The notes under the pieces: model-generated | The model's database searches: none | What the model was told of the DNA's origin: nothing | What the model saw: the letters and a program-made list of their open reading frames with translations, nothing else | In this document: positions 1-7,812 of the stretch, piece after piece | Position numbering within the stretch: position 1 is the first letter of the stretch | How the letters are laid out: the number at the start of each line of letters is the position of its first letter | Program-made: the position numbers and the translations under genes | Source: Vibrio splendidus | GTDB taxonomy: Bacteria; Pseudomonadota; Gammaproteobacteria; Enterobacterales; Vibrionaceae | Assembly (NCBI RefSeq): GCF_002873455.1 | Contig: NZ_MCUN01000024.1 | Span: forward strand, 62,001-126,000 | Length of the DNA: 64,000 nucleotides | Direction: 5' to 3'

Positions 1-554
1 GGCTTTTGGAATACAGGCGTCAAAAACGTATTGTCGACAGCGACCAGAGCACCAACTTCTTTCGCTTTACGGCAAGTTTCTGCAATATCAACCACACGAA
101 CCAGTGGATTCGATGGCGTTTCGATCAAGATCAACTTTGGCTTGAGCGCGATCGCCGCATCCAGCGCTGCTTGATCCGACTGATCAACAAATAGAACTTT
201 GAAGTCACCTTTTAGCGAGCGTGTATTGAACAGACGGTAAGTGCCGCCGTAGCAGTCGTGTGGGGCGATGATAAGATCGTCACCACCTAAGAAAGCGGAT
301 ACCCATAAGTTAAGTGCTGAAGTACCACAGTTAGTGACAACCGCACCTTTGCCAGATTCAAGCTCAAACAGTGCCGTTTCTAGTAAACCACGGTTTGGGT
401 TACCAGAGCGGGTGTAATCATACTTTGGCACTTCACCAAAAGCGGGAAAACCATAGTTAGTCGAAAGATAAATGGGTGGGACAACGGCATGGTGTTGCGT
501 GTCTGACTCGATACCAGTACGTACTGCGATTGTTGCTGGCTTCCGGCTGCTCAT
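1..554 (-). CDS. metB: Cystathionine gamma-synthase, 5' part only (cut by window edge)
   Basis: PLP enzyme that joins O-succinylhomoserine and cysteine to cystathionine in methionine synthesis, in the cytosol. Only the first 184 residues are inside the window. Visible are the family N-terminus (TIAVRTGIESDTQHHAV), the PLP-phosphate-binding stretch YDYTRSGNPNR near residues 46-56, and AVDNTF close to the cut. The PLP lysine lies beyond the edge. The ATG at 554 has an AAGGAAG ribosome site 6 bases upstream. It is divergent from metJ, and four met boxes lie between them, so MetJ-SAM repression is expected. Cystathionine gamma-lyase is a close relative; the N-terminus and the metJ neighbour favour MetB. 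Confidence 0.95.
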   Translation of the reverse strand, partial: MSSRKPATIAVRTGIESDTQHHAVVPPIYLSTNYGFPAFGEVPKYDYTRSGNPNRGLLETALFELESGKGAVVTNCGTSALNLWVSAFLGGDDLIIAPHDCYGGTYRLFNTRSLKGDFKVLFVDQSDQAALDAAIALKPKLILIETPSNPLVRVVDIAETCRKAKEVGALVAVDNTFLTPVFQK

Positions 555-655
555 AGGTGCTTCCTTACAAGTTTTGCGTCTGAGAATCACAGCAGCTTGT
601 CGGCATTCTGCGGCTGTGTTAGATATATGTTATTCACTTTACTTTCATAAATGTG

Positions 656-687
656 AGACGTCAACACTTCCAGACGTCTATATGTCT
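656..687. promoter_or_regulatory. Four tandem met boxes (MetJ operator)
   Basis: Four contiguous 8-base units sit in the metB-metJ divergent region: AGACGTCA (656-663), ACACTTCC (664-671), AGACGTCT (672-679, a perfect match to the consensus) and ATATGTCT (680-687). MetJ dimers bind such tandem boxes cooperatively with S-adenosylmethionine as corepressor. The position fits control of both metB and metJ. Confidence 0.88.
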
Positions 688-762
688 TTGCTTATGGCAG
701 TAAATCCCGCTAAAATCACCACTATTAATTTATTCTAACAACTAAAGTGATGAAGGTACGCA

Positions 763-1083
763 ATGGCCGACTGGAATGGTGAATACATAAGCCCATATGC
801 TGAGCATGGAAAGAAAAGCGAACAAGTAAAAAAAATTACAGTTTCTATCCCTCTAAAAGTGTTAAAGGTTCTTACTGACGAGCGTACTCGTCGCCAGATT
901 AATAACCTACGCCATGCAACAAACAGTGAGCTACTGTGCGAAGCCTTTCTACATGCGTACACAGGCCAACCACTGCCAACGGATGAAGATCTCCGTAAAG
1001 ACCGTCCAGATGACATCCCTACTGAAGTGAAAAAGCTGATGACAGAGATGGGTATCGAATTCGAAGCGTTTGACGAAGAATAA
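763..1083 (+). CDS. metJ: Methionine repressor MetJ
   Basis: A 106-residue ribbon-helix-helix repressor, close to the usual MetJ length of about 105. It represses methionine biosynthesis and uptake genes when S-adenosylmethionine is abundant. The DNA-contacting strand KKITVSIPLKVLKVL is at residues 22-36, followed by DERTRRQINNLRHATNSELL, which is highly typical of MetJ. The ATG is preceded by GAAGG. It lies divergent from metB with tandem met boxes between, so it is probably autoregulated. It ends before a bidirectional terminator shared with the malic enzyme gene. Confidence 0.98.
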   Translation: MADWNGEYISPYAEHGKKSEQVKKITVSIPLKVLKVLTDERTRRQINNLRHATNSELLCEAFLHAYTGQPLPTDEDLRKDRPDDIPTEVKKLMTEMGIEFEAFDEE

Positions 1084-1187
1084 AAACCACTCAGTCACTG
1101 CCTTCAATATTGATTCGCTATAACTGAACCTTATTTGTCACTTCGCGGCACTACGTTTTCTATGACCACGCTGTAAATGATAGACAT

Positions 1188-1219
1188 AAAAAAACCGACT
1201 CTTGATGAGTCGGTTTTTT
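1188..1219. terminator. Bidirectional terminator between metJ and malic enzyme
   Basis: Perfect stem CCGACTC / GAGTCGG with a TTGAT loop, flanked by an A run on the left and a T run on the right. It can therefore terminate metJ (+) and the malic enzyme transcript (-). Confidence 0.92.
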
Positions 1220-1294
1220 ATTATTCTTTTTCGCTTCAATAACGAAACAACGATACCAAGCGGCTACGCCACCCAGTGTCTATGGCATATGTAC

Positions 1295-2602
1295 CTATGC
1301 CATATAATTAGCAGGCATCTCTATACGAGCTACGCCAGATTCAACGGCCGCTACTGCTACCGCTTTTGCTACGCGAGGCAGTAAACGTGGGTCCATTGGC
1401 TTGGGAATGATGTAACTTGTACCAAACTCCAATGCAGTCTCACCCGCAGCAGCCAATACTTCAGCCGGAACTTCTTCTTTCGCCAGTTCACGAATTGCTT
1501 TAACAGCAGCCAATTTCATTTCATCATTGATTTCGCTCGCACGCACATCAAGCGCACCACGGAAAATGAATGGGAAACAAAGTACGTTGTTTACTTGGTT
1601 AGGGTAATCGCTACGACCTGTACCCATGATAAGGTCAGAACGAACTTCGTGTGCAAGCTCTGGCTTGATCTCTGGATCTGGGTTTGAGCATGCAAACACA
1701 ACAGGCTTATCAGCCATTAGCGTTAGAGCTTTAGCTGGTAGCAGGTTAGGACCAGATACGCCTAAGAACAGGTCAGCGCCTTCGATAACATCTTCAAGCG
1801 TGCGCTTGTCCGTGTTATTTGCGAATAGCGCTTTGTACTCATTAAGGTCTTCACGACGAGTGTGGATCACACCTTTACGGTCAAGCATGTAGATCTTCTC
1901 ACGCTGAGCGCCACACTTAATCAGTAGTTCCATACAAGCAACCGCCGCAGCGCCAGCACCTAAACAAACGATCTTACACTCTTCAAGCTTTTTACCTTGA
2001 AGCTCAATTGCGTTCAGCATACCCGCAGCCGTTACAATCGCTGTACCGTGTTGGTCATCGTGGAATACTGGCACATCACAACGCTCAATCAGGCGACGCT
2101 CAATCTCAAAACAGTCTGGTGCTTTGATGTCTTCTAGGTTAATACCGCCAAATGTATCTGCGATATTCGCAACCGTATCAACGAACTCATCGATTGTGCG
2201 GTGTTTTACTTCAATATCGATAGAATCTAAACCAGCAAAACGCTTAAACAGTAGCGCTTTACCTTCCATAACAGGTTTAGAAGCAATAGGGCCAAGGTTA
2301 CCTAGACCAAGAATCGCTGTACCGTTAGAGATAACTGCAACCATGTTGCCTTTACCTGTGTACTTATAAACGTTATCAACGTTCTGTGCGATCTCGCGAA
2401 CAGGCTCGGCCACGCCTGGGCTGTATGCAAGTGCTAGGTCTTCTGCAGAGTTTGCAGGCTTCGTCAGTTCTACGGCAATTTTGCCTGGAATAGGGAACTC
2501 ATGGTAATCAAGAGCTTGCTGACGGAATTGTTCTTGAGGCGATAACGATTTTTCAGATGATAACGCTTGAGAGGATTGATCTTGGCGGCTGTCTTCAGAC
2601 AT
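1295..2602 (-). CDS. NAD(P)-dependent malic enzyme, short form without phosphotransacetylase domain
   Basis: Oxidative decarboxylation of malate to pyruvate, linking the TCA cycle to pyruvate and NAD(P)H. At 435 residues it has the malic N-domain (YSPGVAEPV near residue 60; NLEDIKAPDCFEIE near 156; VFHDDQHGTA near 180) and an NAD-binding Rossmann domain (CLGAGAAAVACMELL near 212; FACSNPDPEIKPE near 304). It lacks the C-terminal acetyltransferase-like domain of the large E. coli MaeB, so it is the compact bacterial type. Coenzyme preference cannot be read safely from sequence. A 9-base inverted repeat (TATGGCATA / TATGCCATA, 1281-1304) overlaps its stop codon, ahead of the terminator at 1188-1219. 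Confidence 0.93.
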   Translation of the reverse strand: MSEDSRQDQSSQALSSEKSLSPQEQFRQQALDYHEFPIPGKIAVELTKPANSAEDLALAYSPGVAEPVREIAQNVDNVYKYTGKGNMVAVISNGTAILGLGNLGPIASKPVMEGKALLFKRFAGLDSIDIEVKHRTIDEFVDTVANIADTFGGINLEDIKAPDCFEIERRLIERCDVPVFHDDQHGTAIVTAAGMLNAIELQGKKLEECKIVCLGAGAAAVACMELLIKCGAQREKIYMLDRKGVIHTRREDLNEYKALFANNTDKRTLEDVIEGADLFLGVSGPNLLPAKALTLMADKPVVFACSNPDPEIKPELAHEVRSDLIMGTGRSDYPNQVNNVLCFPFIFRGALDVRASEINDEMKLAAVKAIRELAKEEVPAEVLAAAGETALEFGTSYIIPKPMDPRLLPRVAKAVAVAAVESGVARIEMPANYMA

Positions 2603-2802
2603 AGGTGTAGGTTCCTAGGATATTATTATTTGGGGGATCTTGTTCATGTTAATAGATGTACTTCAAAGTTCCTAGGTGGTTAAAGCCTCTGTCTCATTAA
2701 AAAACGAGATTTCACTACTAATAAGACCAGTGAGCAGTTGAAATTACTGTTGCTTGTTGAACTTTCGAGCGGATTTCGAGAATAGAGTATTGGGGTAAAG
2801 TT

Positions 2803-2859
2803 ATGAAACAAAACTCAAGCGGGTTACCTGTCGTTTTCAATAAACTGATGGCGGAATAG
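2803..2859 (+). CDS. Candidate 18-residue mini-ORF, function unknown
   Basis: An ATG at 2803 opens 18 sense codons (starts MKQNSSGLPV, ends KLMAE) and stops at TAG 2857-2859. GGGG lies 9 bases upstream as a weak ribosome site. A strong hairpin with a T run (2891-2916) follows about 30 bases later, so a compact transcription unit is possible. The hairpin is equally well explained as the rpmE terminator read from the other strand. I do not recognise the peptide, and an ORF this short can arise by chance. Confidence 0.22.
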   Translation: MKQNSSGLPVVFNKLMAE

Positions 2860-2890
2860 GAATCAGTATTTTCTCAAATTGCAGGCAATA

Positions 2891-2916
2891 AAAAAGGACA
2901 CCGAAGTGTCCTTTTT
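2891..2916. terminator. Terminator downstream of rpmE
   Basis: Perfect stem AAAAAGGACAC / GTGTCCTTTTT with a CGAA tetraloop. It is positioned to end rpmE on the minus strand, and it would also work on the plus strand. Confidence 0.92.
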
Positions 2917-2935
2917 CATGTCTAAATAGCGAGAA

Positions 2936-3154
2936 TTACTTCTTGCTAGAAAGAGCACCGAAACGCTTGTTGAAGCGATCAACACGGCCGCCAGTATCTA
3001 CGATACGTTGCTTACCAGTGTAGAACGGGTGACATTTGTCACATACGTCTAGGTGAATTGATTCTTTTGCTAGCGTTGAGTTGAACTCAAATGTGTTGCC
3101 GCAAGAACAAGTTGCAGTAACTGCTTTGTATTCTGGGTGGATACCAGTTTTCAT
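2936..3154 (-). CDS. rpmE: 50S ribosomal protein L31 (zinc-binding type)
   Basis: A 72-residue protein of the large subunit. It starts MKTGIHPEY and has the zinc-site cysteines CSCG (about 16-18) and CDKC (about 37-40), followed by HPFYTGKQR, the L31 signature. This is the Cys-containing (C+) paralogue expressed when zinc is sufficient, as opposed to the Cys-less ykgM type. GAGG lies 7 bases before the ATG. It is the only gene of its unit unless the small frame at 3293-3464 is co-transcribed ahead of it. Confidence 0.98.
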   Translation of the reverse strand: MKTGIHPEYKAVTATCSCGNTFEFNSTLAKESIHLDVCDKCHPFYTGKQRIVDTGGRVDRFNKRFGALSSKK

Positions 3155-3485
3155 GGGATAACCTCAAGTAGGCCGTGTCGCTATACGATTCTAAGCCGCA
3201 CACCACACGTAGTTAAAAAATAAAATAAAGACACCGCTGTATCACTAAACTGCGATAAAGCCATACCTTTAAGGCGCAGTATAGTAATGAATCTATAAGG
3301 TAGGATCAACTGATTTGATACATTTTTCACCAATAGCCTCTTTATTCCCTTTGTCAGCCTGAGATTTCAGGCTCTCATTCTCTTCATACGCTAACTCGAT
3401 ACGCTCATCAAAACTGCTCCTCGAATTTAACGCCCTTATCCATTAGACTGTTCGCTCTCGTCAATTCAGATAAAGCTGTCCCTTT
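3155..3485. other. Intergenic region, rpmE to priA
   Basis: 331 bases between the divergent rpmE and priA genes. The half next to rpmE (3155-3290) shows only AT-rich promoter-like sequence. The half next to priA contains a coding-like, frame-interrupted minus-strand reading frame listed separately. A 7-base inverted repeat AGCCTGA / TCAGGCT (3356-3373) lies inside that frame. Confidence 0.6.
3293..3443 (-). pseudogene. Small coding-like ORF interrupted at TTT-TGA; frameshift-damaged or programmed +1 frameshift
   Basis: On the minus strand an ATG at 3443 reads MDKGVKFEEQF and then meets TGA (3410-3408). Skipping one T of the TTTT run puts translation into a frame that runs 38 codons (begins DERIELAYEENESLK) to TAG at 3295-3293, giving a 49-residue acidic, Lys/Glu-rich product. 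An alternative TTG start at 3464 would add 7 residues. Both halves have coding-like codons, many starting with G, and the break is exactly at the T run. The local order GAGGAG, CAG, TTT, TGA copies that of the prfB frameshift site (Shine-Dalgarno-like run, 3 bases, slippery codon, UGA). I do not recognise the protein. A simple one-base insertion or a sequencing error is the main alternative. Confidence 0.45.
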
Positions 3486-5687
3486 ATGCGTCCAATGATT
3501 GCCCGCGTGGCACTGCCTGTTCCACTAGACAAGCAGTTCGATTACAAGATTCCTAACCACCTATTCCCAATTATTGGTGGACGAGTCTCTGTGCCTTTTG
3601 GACGACAAACCTTAACCGGTATTGTTACAGCTCTGGTTAACGAATCTGAATTCGAGCTAGACAAGCTCAAACCTATTAAAGCCTTATTAGACAACCAACC
3701 CGTTTGGCCGGAATCGGTCTACTCACTCTTGGTATGGTGCAGCCAGTTCTATCAGTATCCATTGGGTGAAACCTTAGCGAATGCTCTGCCAAGCGCTTTA
3801 CGAAAAGGCAAAGCGGCCGACTTCGCAACGCTTATCGAGTGGCAATTGACCCCATCAGGCAGAGATCAACTGATGCAAGGCTTTGGTCGCGCGGTTAAGC
3901 AAGCTAAGGTGATGCACATGCTTGAGCACGGCCCTGTTCCTCATCAAGAATTCATTGATGAAGAAGTGGGTAGCGCGGTGCTTAAGACTTTGGAAGAGAA
4001 AGGTTGGATTGAATCGGTAGAGAAAAAGCCAAAGCGCCAACCGTGGCCAAGTGAACTTGAAAACGACCACGACAAGCCGAAACTCAATGCTGAGCAAGCG
4101 ATCGCGATTGCGACAGTAAATAGCCAACACGATTTTAGTTGCTTCTTGTTAGAGGGTGTTACCGGCTCAGGTAAAACCGAAGTCTACCTGAATATGATCA
4201 AGCCGATTCTCGACCAAGGTAAACAAGCGTTAGTTTTGGTACCAGAAATAGGCCTCACTCCACAAACAATTAATCGCTTTAAGCGTCGTTTTAATGTGCC
4301 TGTTGAGGTGATTCACTCTGGATTAAACGATTCTGAACGATTGAATGCTTGGTTATCAGCACGTGACAAAATAGCAGGCATTGTGATTGGTACGCGCTCG
4401 GCTCTGTTCACCCCCTTCGCTGATCTGGGCATTATCATTGTCGATGAAGAGCACGACGCCTCTTATAAGCAGCAAGATAGCCTACGCTACCACGCTCGTG
4501 ATGTAGCCATCATGCGTGCTCATAAAGCGCAGATTCCGGTTGTGTTAGGCTCGGCGACTCCGGCCTTTGAAACGCTGCACAACGCTCAGATCGGTAAATA
4601 CAGTTACCTCACCCTGACCTCACGTGCGGGTGTCGCGCTGCCGACCACCAATAAAGTGTTGGATGTGAAGGGTGAATATCTAGAAAGTGGCTTGTCTGCT
4701 TCTTTGATTGCTGAAATGCAAAGACACCTCAAAGCGGGCAACCAAGTGATGTTGTTTCTCAACCGCCGTGGGTTCTCTCCAGCACTGATGTGTCACGATT
4801 GTGGTTGGACAGCGGAATGTAAACGTTGTGATGCCTACTACACCTATCACCAATACAGCAATGAGATGCGCTGTCACCACTGTGGTTCTCAGCAGCATAT
4901 CGTACACAATTGCCAAGGTTGTGGTTCGGCAAACTTAGTGACAGTGGGTGTGGGTACCGAACAGTTAGAAGCTCAACTTGGTCAGCTATTCCCTGAATAC
5001 AAAACCATTCGTATTGACCGAGACAGCACCCGCCGCAAAGGCAGCTTAGAAAACGCACTAGAGTCGATTCGCAAAGGTGAATACCAAATTCTTATCGGTA
5101 CACAGATGCTTGCTAAAGGTCACCACTTTCCTGACGTGACACTTGTGGCGTTATTAGATGTTGACGCCTCTTTATATAGTAGTGACTTCCGCGCCTCTGA
5201 ACGATTAGCTCAGTTGTTCACTCAAGTCGCCGGTCGAGCGGGACGTGCCAGTAAGCCGGGTGAAGTTATCTTACAAACTCACCATCCAGAACATGGTCTG
5301 TTACAAGCGTTGCTACACAAAAACTATAACCACTTTGCCCAAACCGCATTAGCAGAGCGTAAACAAGCGATGTTGCCACCCTATACTTTTATGACTCTGT
5401 TTCGAGCTGAAGCAAATGACACACGTTTGGTGGAAGAGTTCTTGCGTCAGGTTCGTCATACATTGGAATCGCACCCCTTGTTTGACCAATATTGCATGGT
5501 ACTAGGCCCCACCCCAGCGCCACTGGCCAAGCGAGCGGGTAAATCACGCTGGCAGTTGATTCTACAAACTCAGACTCGTTCGTTAATGCAGAAGTTATTA
5601 ATGAGTGCGAAGCCGGCAATTAATATGTTACCCGCTGCGAAAAAAGTCCGCTGGTCACTCGATATTGAGCCGCAAGATTTGAGCTAA
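3486..5687 (+). CDS. priA: Primosomal protein N', replication restart helicase PriA
   Basis: A 733-residue 3'-to-5' helicase that recognises stalled forks and reloads the replisome. The N-terminal 3'-DNA-binding domain begins MRPMIARVALPVPLDKQFDY. The helicase core has Walker A GVTGSGKTEVY near residues 223-233, DEEHDASYKQQ near 319-329 and GSATPAFET. A zinc-binding module with paired cysteines (CHDCGW, CKRCDAYY, CHHCGS, CQGCGS) spans about 435-482. RIDRDSTRRKGS and QVAGRAGRASKPG close the second RecA lobe. The length is typical. There is no clear ribosome site before the ATG. It is a single-gene unit ahead of cytR. Confidence 0.98.
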   Translation: MRPMIARVALPVPLDKQFDYKIPNHLFPIIGGRVSVPFGRQTLTGIVTALVNESEFELDKLKPIKALLDNQPVWPESVYSLLVWCSQFYQYPLGETLANALPSALRKGKAADFATLIEWQLTPSGRDQLMQGFGRAVKQAKVMHMLEHGPVPHQEFIDEEVGSAVLKTLEEKGWIESVEKKPKRQPWPSELENDHDKPKLNAEQAIAIATVNSQHDFSCFLLEGVTGSGKTEVYLNMIKPILDQGKQALVLVPEIGLTPQTINRFKRRFNVPVEVIHSGLNDSERLNAWLSARDKIAGIVIGTRSALFTPFADLGIIIVDEEHDASYKQQDSLRYHARDVAIMRAHKAQIPVVLGSATPAFETLHNAQIGKYSYLTLTSRAGVALPTTNKVLDVKGEYLESGLSASLIAEMQRHLKAGNQVMLFLNRRGFSPALMCHDCGWTAECKRCDAYYTYHQYSNEMRCHHCGSQQHIVHNCQGCGSANLVTVGVGTEQLEAQLGQLFPEYKTIRIDRDSTRRKGSLENALESIRKGEYQILIGTQMLAKGHHFPDVTLVALLDVDASLYSSDFRASERLAQLFTQVAGRAGRASKPGEVILQTHHPEHGLLQALLHKNYNHFAQTALAERKQAMLPPYTFMTLFRAEANDTRLVEEFLRQVRHTLESHPLFDQYCMVLGPTPAPLAKRAGKSRWQLILQTQTRSLMQKLLMSAKPAINMLPAAKKVRWSLDIEPQDLS

Positions 5688-5929
5688 ACCTACTTGGGTT
5701 AAAACTAATGATAAGTTTGTTCACAAATATTTCATATTTCTCGTGAGCAACCTCACACTAGTCATGTGATTTTTGTTAATCTAGCCGTAACTTTACACGG
5801 ATGAAACGAATAAAATATTGCAATAAAAAAAGTGTTAGCAACACTTTCACAATATCTATCCGATTGTATTAATTATTCACGCCTTAGATACTTAGAGGCG
5901 ACAAAGGAACTTAAAAGAGGGTTTAATTT

Positions 5930-6934
5930 ATGGCGACAATGAAGGATGTTGCCCAGCTAGCAGGCGTCTCAACCGCAACGGTATCACGTGCATTGATGAA
6001 CCCTGAGAAAGTCTCAGTTTCGACTCGTAAACGAGTAGAGACAGCAGTACTTGAAGCTGGATACTCACCCAATACATTAGCTAGAAACTTACGTCGCAAC
6101 GAATCAAAAACCATCATCACTATTGTTCCTGATATCTGTGACCCTTATTTCGCCGAAATCATTCGTGGTATCGAAGATGCCGCTGTTGAGAATGACTACC
6201 TCGTTCTACTGGGTGACAGTGGTCAACAAAAGAAGCGTGAGTCTTCATTTGTTAACTTGGTCTTCACCAAACAAGCAGACGGTATGCTATTGCTTGGCAC
6301 CGATCATCCGTTTGATGTCAGTAAGCCTGAGCAAAAGAATTTACCGCCAATGGTTATGGCGTGTGAATTCGCACCTGAGCTTGAACTGCCTACCGTACAC
6401 ATCGATAATCTGACTTCTGCATTTGAAGCCGTGAATTACCTGGCTCAGTTAGGTCATAAACGCATTGCTCAAATTTCAGGACCAACGACTGCAACCCTTT
6501 GTAAGTTCCGTCAACAAGGCTACCAACAAGCATTGCGCCGCGCTGGAGTATCAATGAACCCAGCTTACAGCACTGTGGGCGACTTCACCTTTGAAGCGGG
6601 AGCTCAAGCGGTTCGTCAATTATTGGCACTTCCTGAACAACCAACCGCCATTTTCTGCCATAACGACGCAATGGCCATTGGCGCGATTCAAGAAGCGAAG
6701 AAGCTAGGTTTACGCGTCCCTCAAGACTTATCGATTGTCGGCTTCGATGACATCCAATTCGCTCAATACTGCGATCCACCGCTAACCACTATATCTCAGC
6801 CTCGTTATGAGATTGGACGCCAAGCAATGTTGATGATGCTTGACCTACTGAAAGGTAACGATGTGCAAGCAGGTTCGCGTCTGCTTGAAGCTAAATTAGT
6901 CGTTAGAGGCAGCACTGCACCACCACGAATTTAA
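5930..6934 (+). CDS. cytR: LacI-family transcriptional repressor CytR
   Basis: A 334-residue repressor of nucleoside uptake and catabolism genes, relieved by cytidine; in vibrios it also affects competence and surface colonisation genes. The N-terminal helix-turn-helix is MKDVAQLAGVSTATVSRALMNPEKVS (residues 4-29), followed by the hinge SPNTLARNLRRNESKTI and a periplasmic-binding-protein-like effector domain ending in LVVRGSTAPPR. The ATG has GAGGG upstream. The order priA-cytR-ftsN is the usual gamma-proteobacterial one, which supports CytR over other LacI members. Confidence 0.95.
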   Translation: MATMKDVAQLAGVSTATVSRALMNPEKVSVSTRKRVETAVLEAGYSPNTLARNLRRNESKTIITIVPDICDPYFAEIIRGIEDAAVENDYLVLLGDSGQQKKRESSFVNLVFTKQADGMLLLGTDHPFDVSKPEQKNLPPMVMACEFAPELELPTVHIDNLTSAFEAVNYLAQLGHKRIAQISGPTTATLCKFRQQGYQQALRRAGVSMNPAYSTVGDFTFEAGAQAVRQLLALPEQPTAIFCHNDAMAIGAIQEAKKLGLRVPQDLSIVGFDDIQFAQYCDPPLTTISQPRYEIGRQAMLMMLDLLKGNDVQAGSRLLEAKLVVRGSTAPPRI

Positions 6935-6959
6935 TAGCACAAAATACCGATATCAAGCC

Positions 6960-6981
6960 GCGGCACATTTTGATGTGCCGC
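6960..6981 (+). terminator. Hairpin downstream of cytR
   Basis: Perfect stem GCGGCACAT / ATGTGCCGC with a TTTG loop directly after cytR. The following sequence (TCCCATTT) is only weakly T-rich, so it may be a leaky terminator or an mRNA-stabilising end. Confidence 0.6.
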
Positions 6982-7056
6982 TCCCATTTCTGCACTATTA
7001 TCCTCACTCAATCTGGATTACCATGAGAGCAGAATCATCAACTATTGAATTGTCTT

Positions 7057-7590
7057 GTGGCTAATAGAGATTATGTAAAGCGCGGTCGTGGTGCGAAAAA
7101 ACCGACCAAGAAACAAGCCCCTCGCCGTAAACCATGGCGCAGTGGTCTTTTGGCGATCCTCCTTGCCGGTGGTTTTGGTTACGGACTTTACTTATTGAGT
7201 AATGATCCTGAGCCGCCAACTCCAGTGGTAACCAAACCAAAACCTAAGCCAAAACCAGCGAAAGTGATTCCGCCACCTCCTGAAGAGAAGTGGGACTACG
7301 TTGAAACGCTACCAAGCCGCGAGATTGAAGTTAAAGCCAAAGAGCAACAGATATCTAAGATCCCTTACGTGATGCAGTGTGGCGCTTACAAAACGTCAGC
7401 ACAGGCAGAAACACGTAAGTTGGATATTGCGTTCCAAGGTATCTCGAGTGAAATCCGTAAAAAAGACGGCAGTAGCTGGTACCGTGTGGTTCTAGGGCCA
7501 TACAAGTTGAAGCGTGACGCCGAGCGCGATCGCCATAAGCTGCAACGGGCGAAAATCGAACCTTGCGCTATTTGGAAAGACACCGATTAG
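7057..7590 (+). CDS. ftsN: Cell division protein FtsN
   Basis: A late division protein that triggers septal peptidoglycan synthesis. It has a short cytoplasmic basic tail (ANRDYVKRGRGAKKPTKKQ), one membrane segment near residues 31-47 (LLAILLAGGFGYGLYLL), a Pro/Lys-rich periplasmic linker, and a C-terminal SPOR domain (YVMQCGAYKTSAQAETRK, SWYRVVLGPYKLKRDAE). I start it at GTG 7057 because the next codons give the conserved ANRDYV N-terminus; a TTG at 7045 would add four unsupported residues. That gives 177 residues, shorter than E. coli FtsN because the linker is short. Confidence 0.93.
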   Translation: MANRDYVKRGRGAKKPTKKQAPRRKPWRSGLLAILLAGGFGYGLYLLSNDPEPPTPVVTKPKPKPKPAKVIPPPPEEKWDYVETLPSREIEVKAKEQQISKIPYVMQCGAYKTSAQAETRKLDIAFQGISSEIRKKDGSSWYRVVLGPYKLKRDAERDRHKLQRAKIEPCAIWKDTD

Positions 7591-7643
7591 ATTTAGCGAT
7601 AGTCGCAGTCTTAATCTTAGCAAAAGCCGAAAACCAAACTCCG

Positions 7644-7671
7644 AAAGCCTCCCATTATGGAGGTTTTCTTT
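7644..7671 (+). terminator. Terminator downstream of ftsN
   Basis: Stem AAAGCCTCC / GGAGGTTTT (one G-U pair) with a CATTAT loop, followed by CTTTTA. Confidence 0.8.
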
Positions 7672-7740
7672 TATTTATCCCCTTTAGCCAGTTTTCCTTA
7701 CAACTTCCGCCGATAAGTTGCGCGACATCACTCGCCCTTC

Positions 7741-7770
7741 CTTGAATTATCCGAGCACCATCCTCATATA
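7741..7770 (+). promoter_or_regulatory. Sigma-32 (heat shock) type promoter of hslVU
   Basis: CTTGAA at 7741-7746 and CCTCATATA at 7762-7770 are separated by 15 bases. The RpoH consensus is CTTGAAA and CCCCATNTA, so the -10 element has one mismatch. It lies 43 bases before the hslV start, where heat-shock control is known for this operon in other bacteria. Confidence 0.75.
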
Positions 7771-7812
7771 CTTTTTATACCCAAAGATAAGAAATATTAA
7801 GAGGCCCTACTC

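Larger units (their letters stand above)
2603..2935. other. Intergenic region, malic enzyme to rpmE
   Basis: 333 bases without a recognised gene. It holds the 5' side of the malic enzyme gene, a candidate 18-codon ORF at 2803-2859, and the rpmE terminator hairpin at 2891-2916. I see no other feature. Confidence 0.6.

Noticed and set aside
735..1016. 93-codon minus-strand ORF opposite metJ
   Set aside because: It is a shadow of metJ, which is unmistakable on the plus strand; the antisense product is Ser/Arg-rich without family features.
5730..5790. CRP-like TCACACTAGTCATGTGA upstream of cytR
   Set aside because: The half-sites are in the reverse order (TCACA then TGTGA), so it does not fit the CRP consensus.
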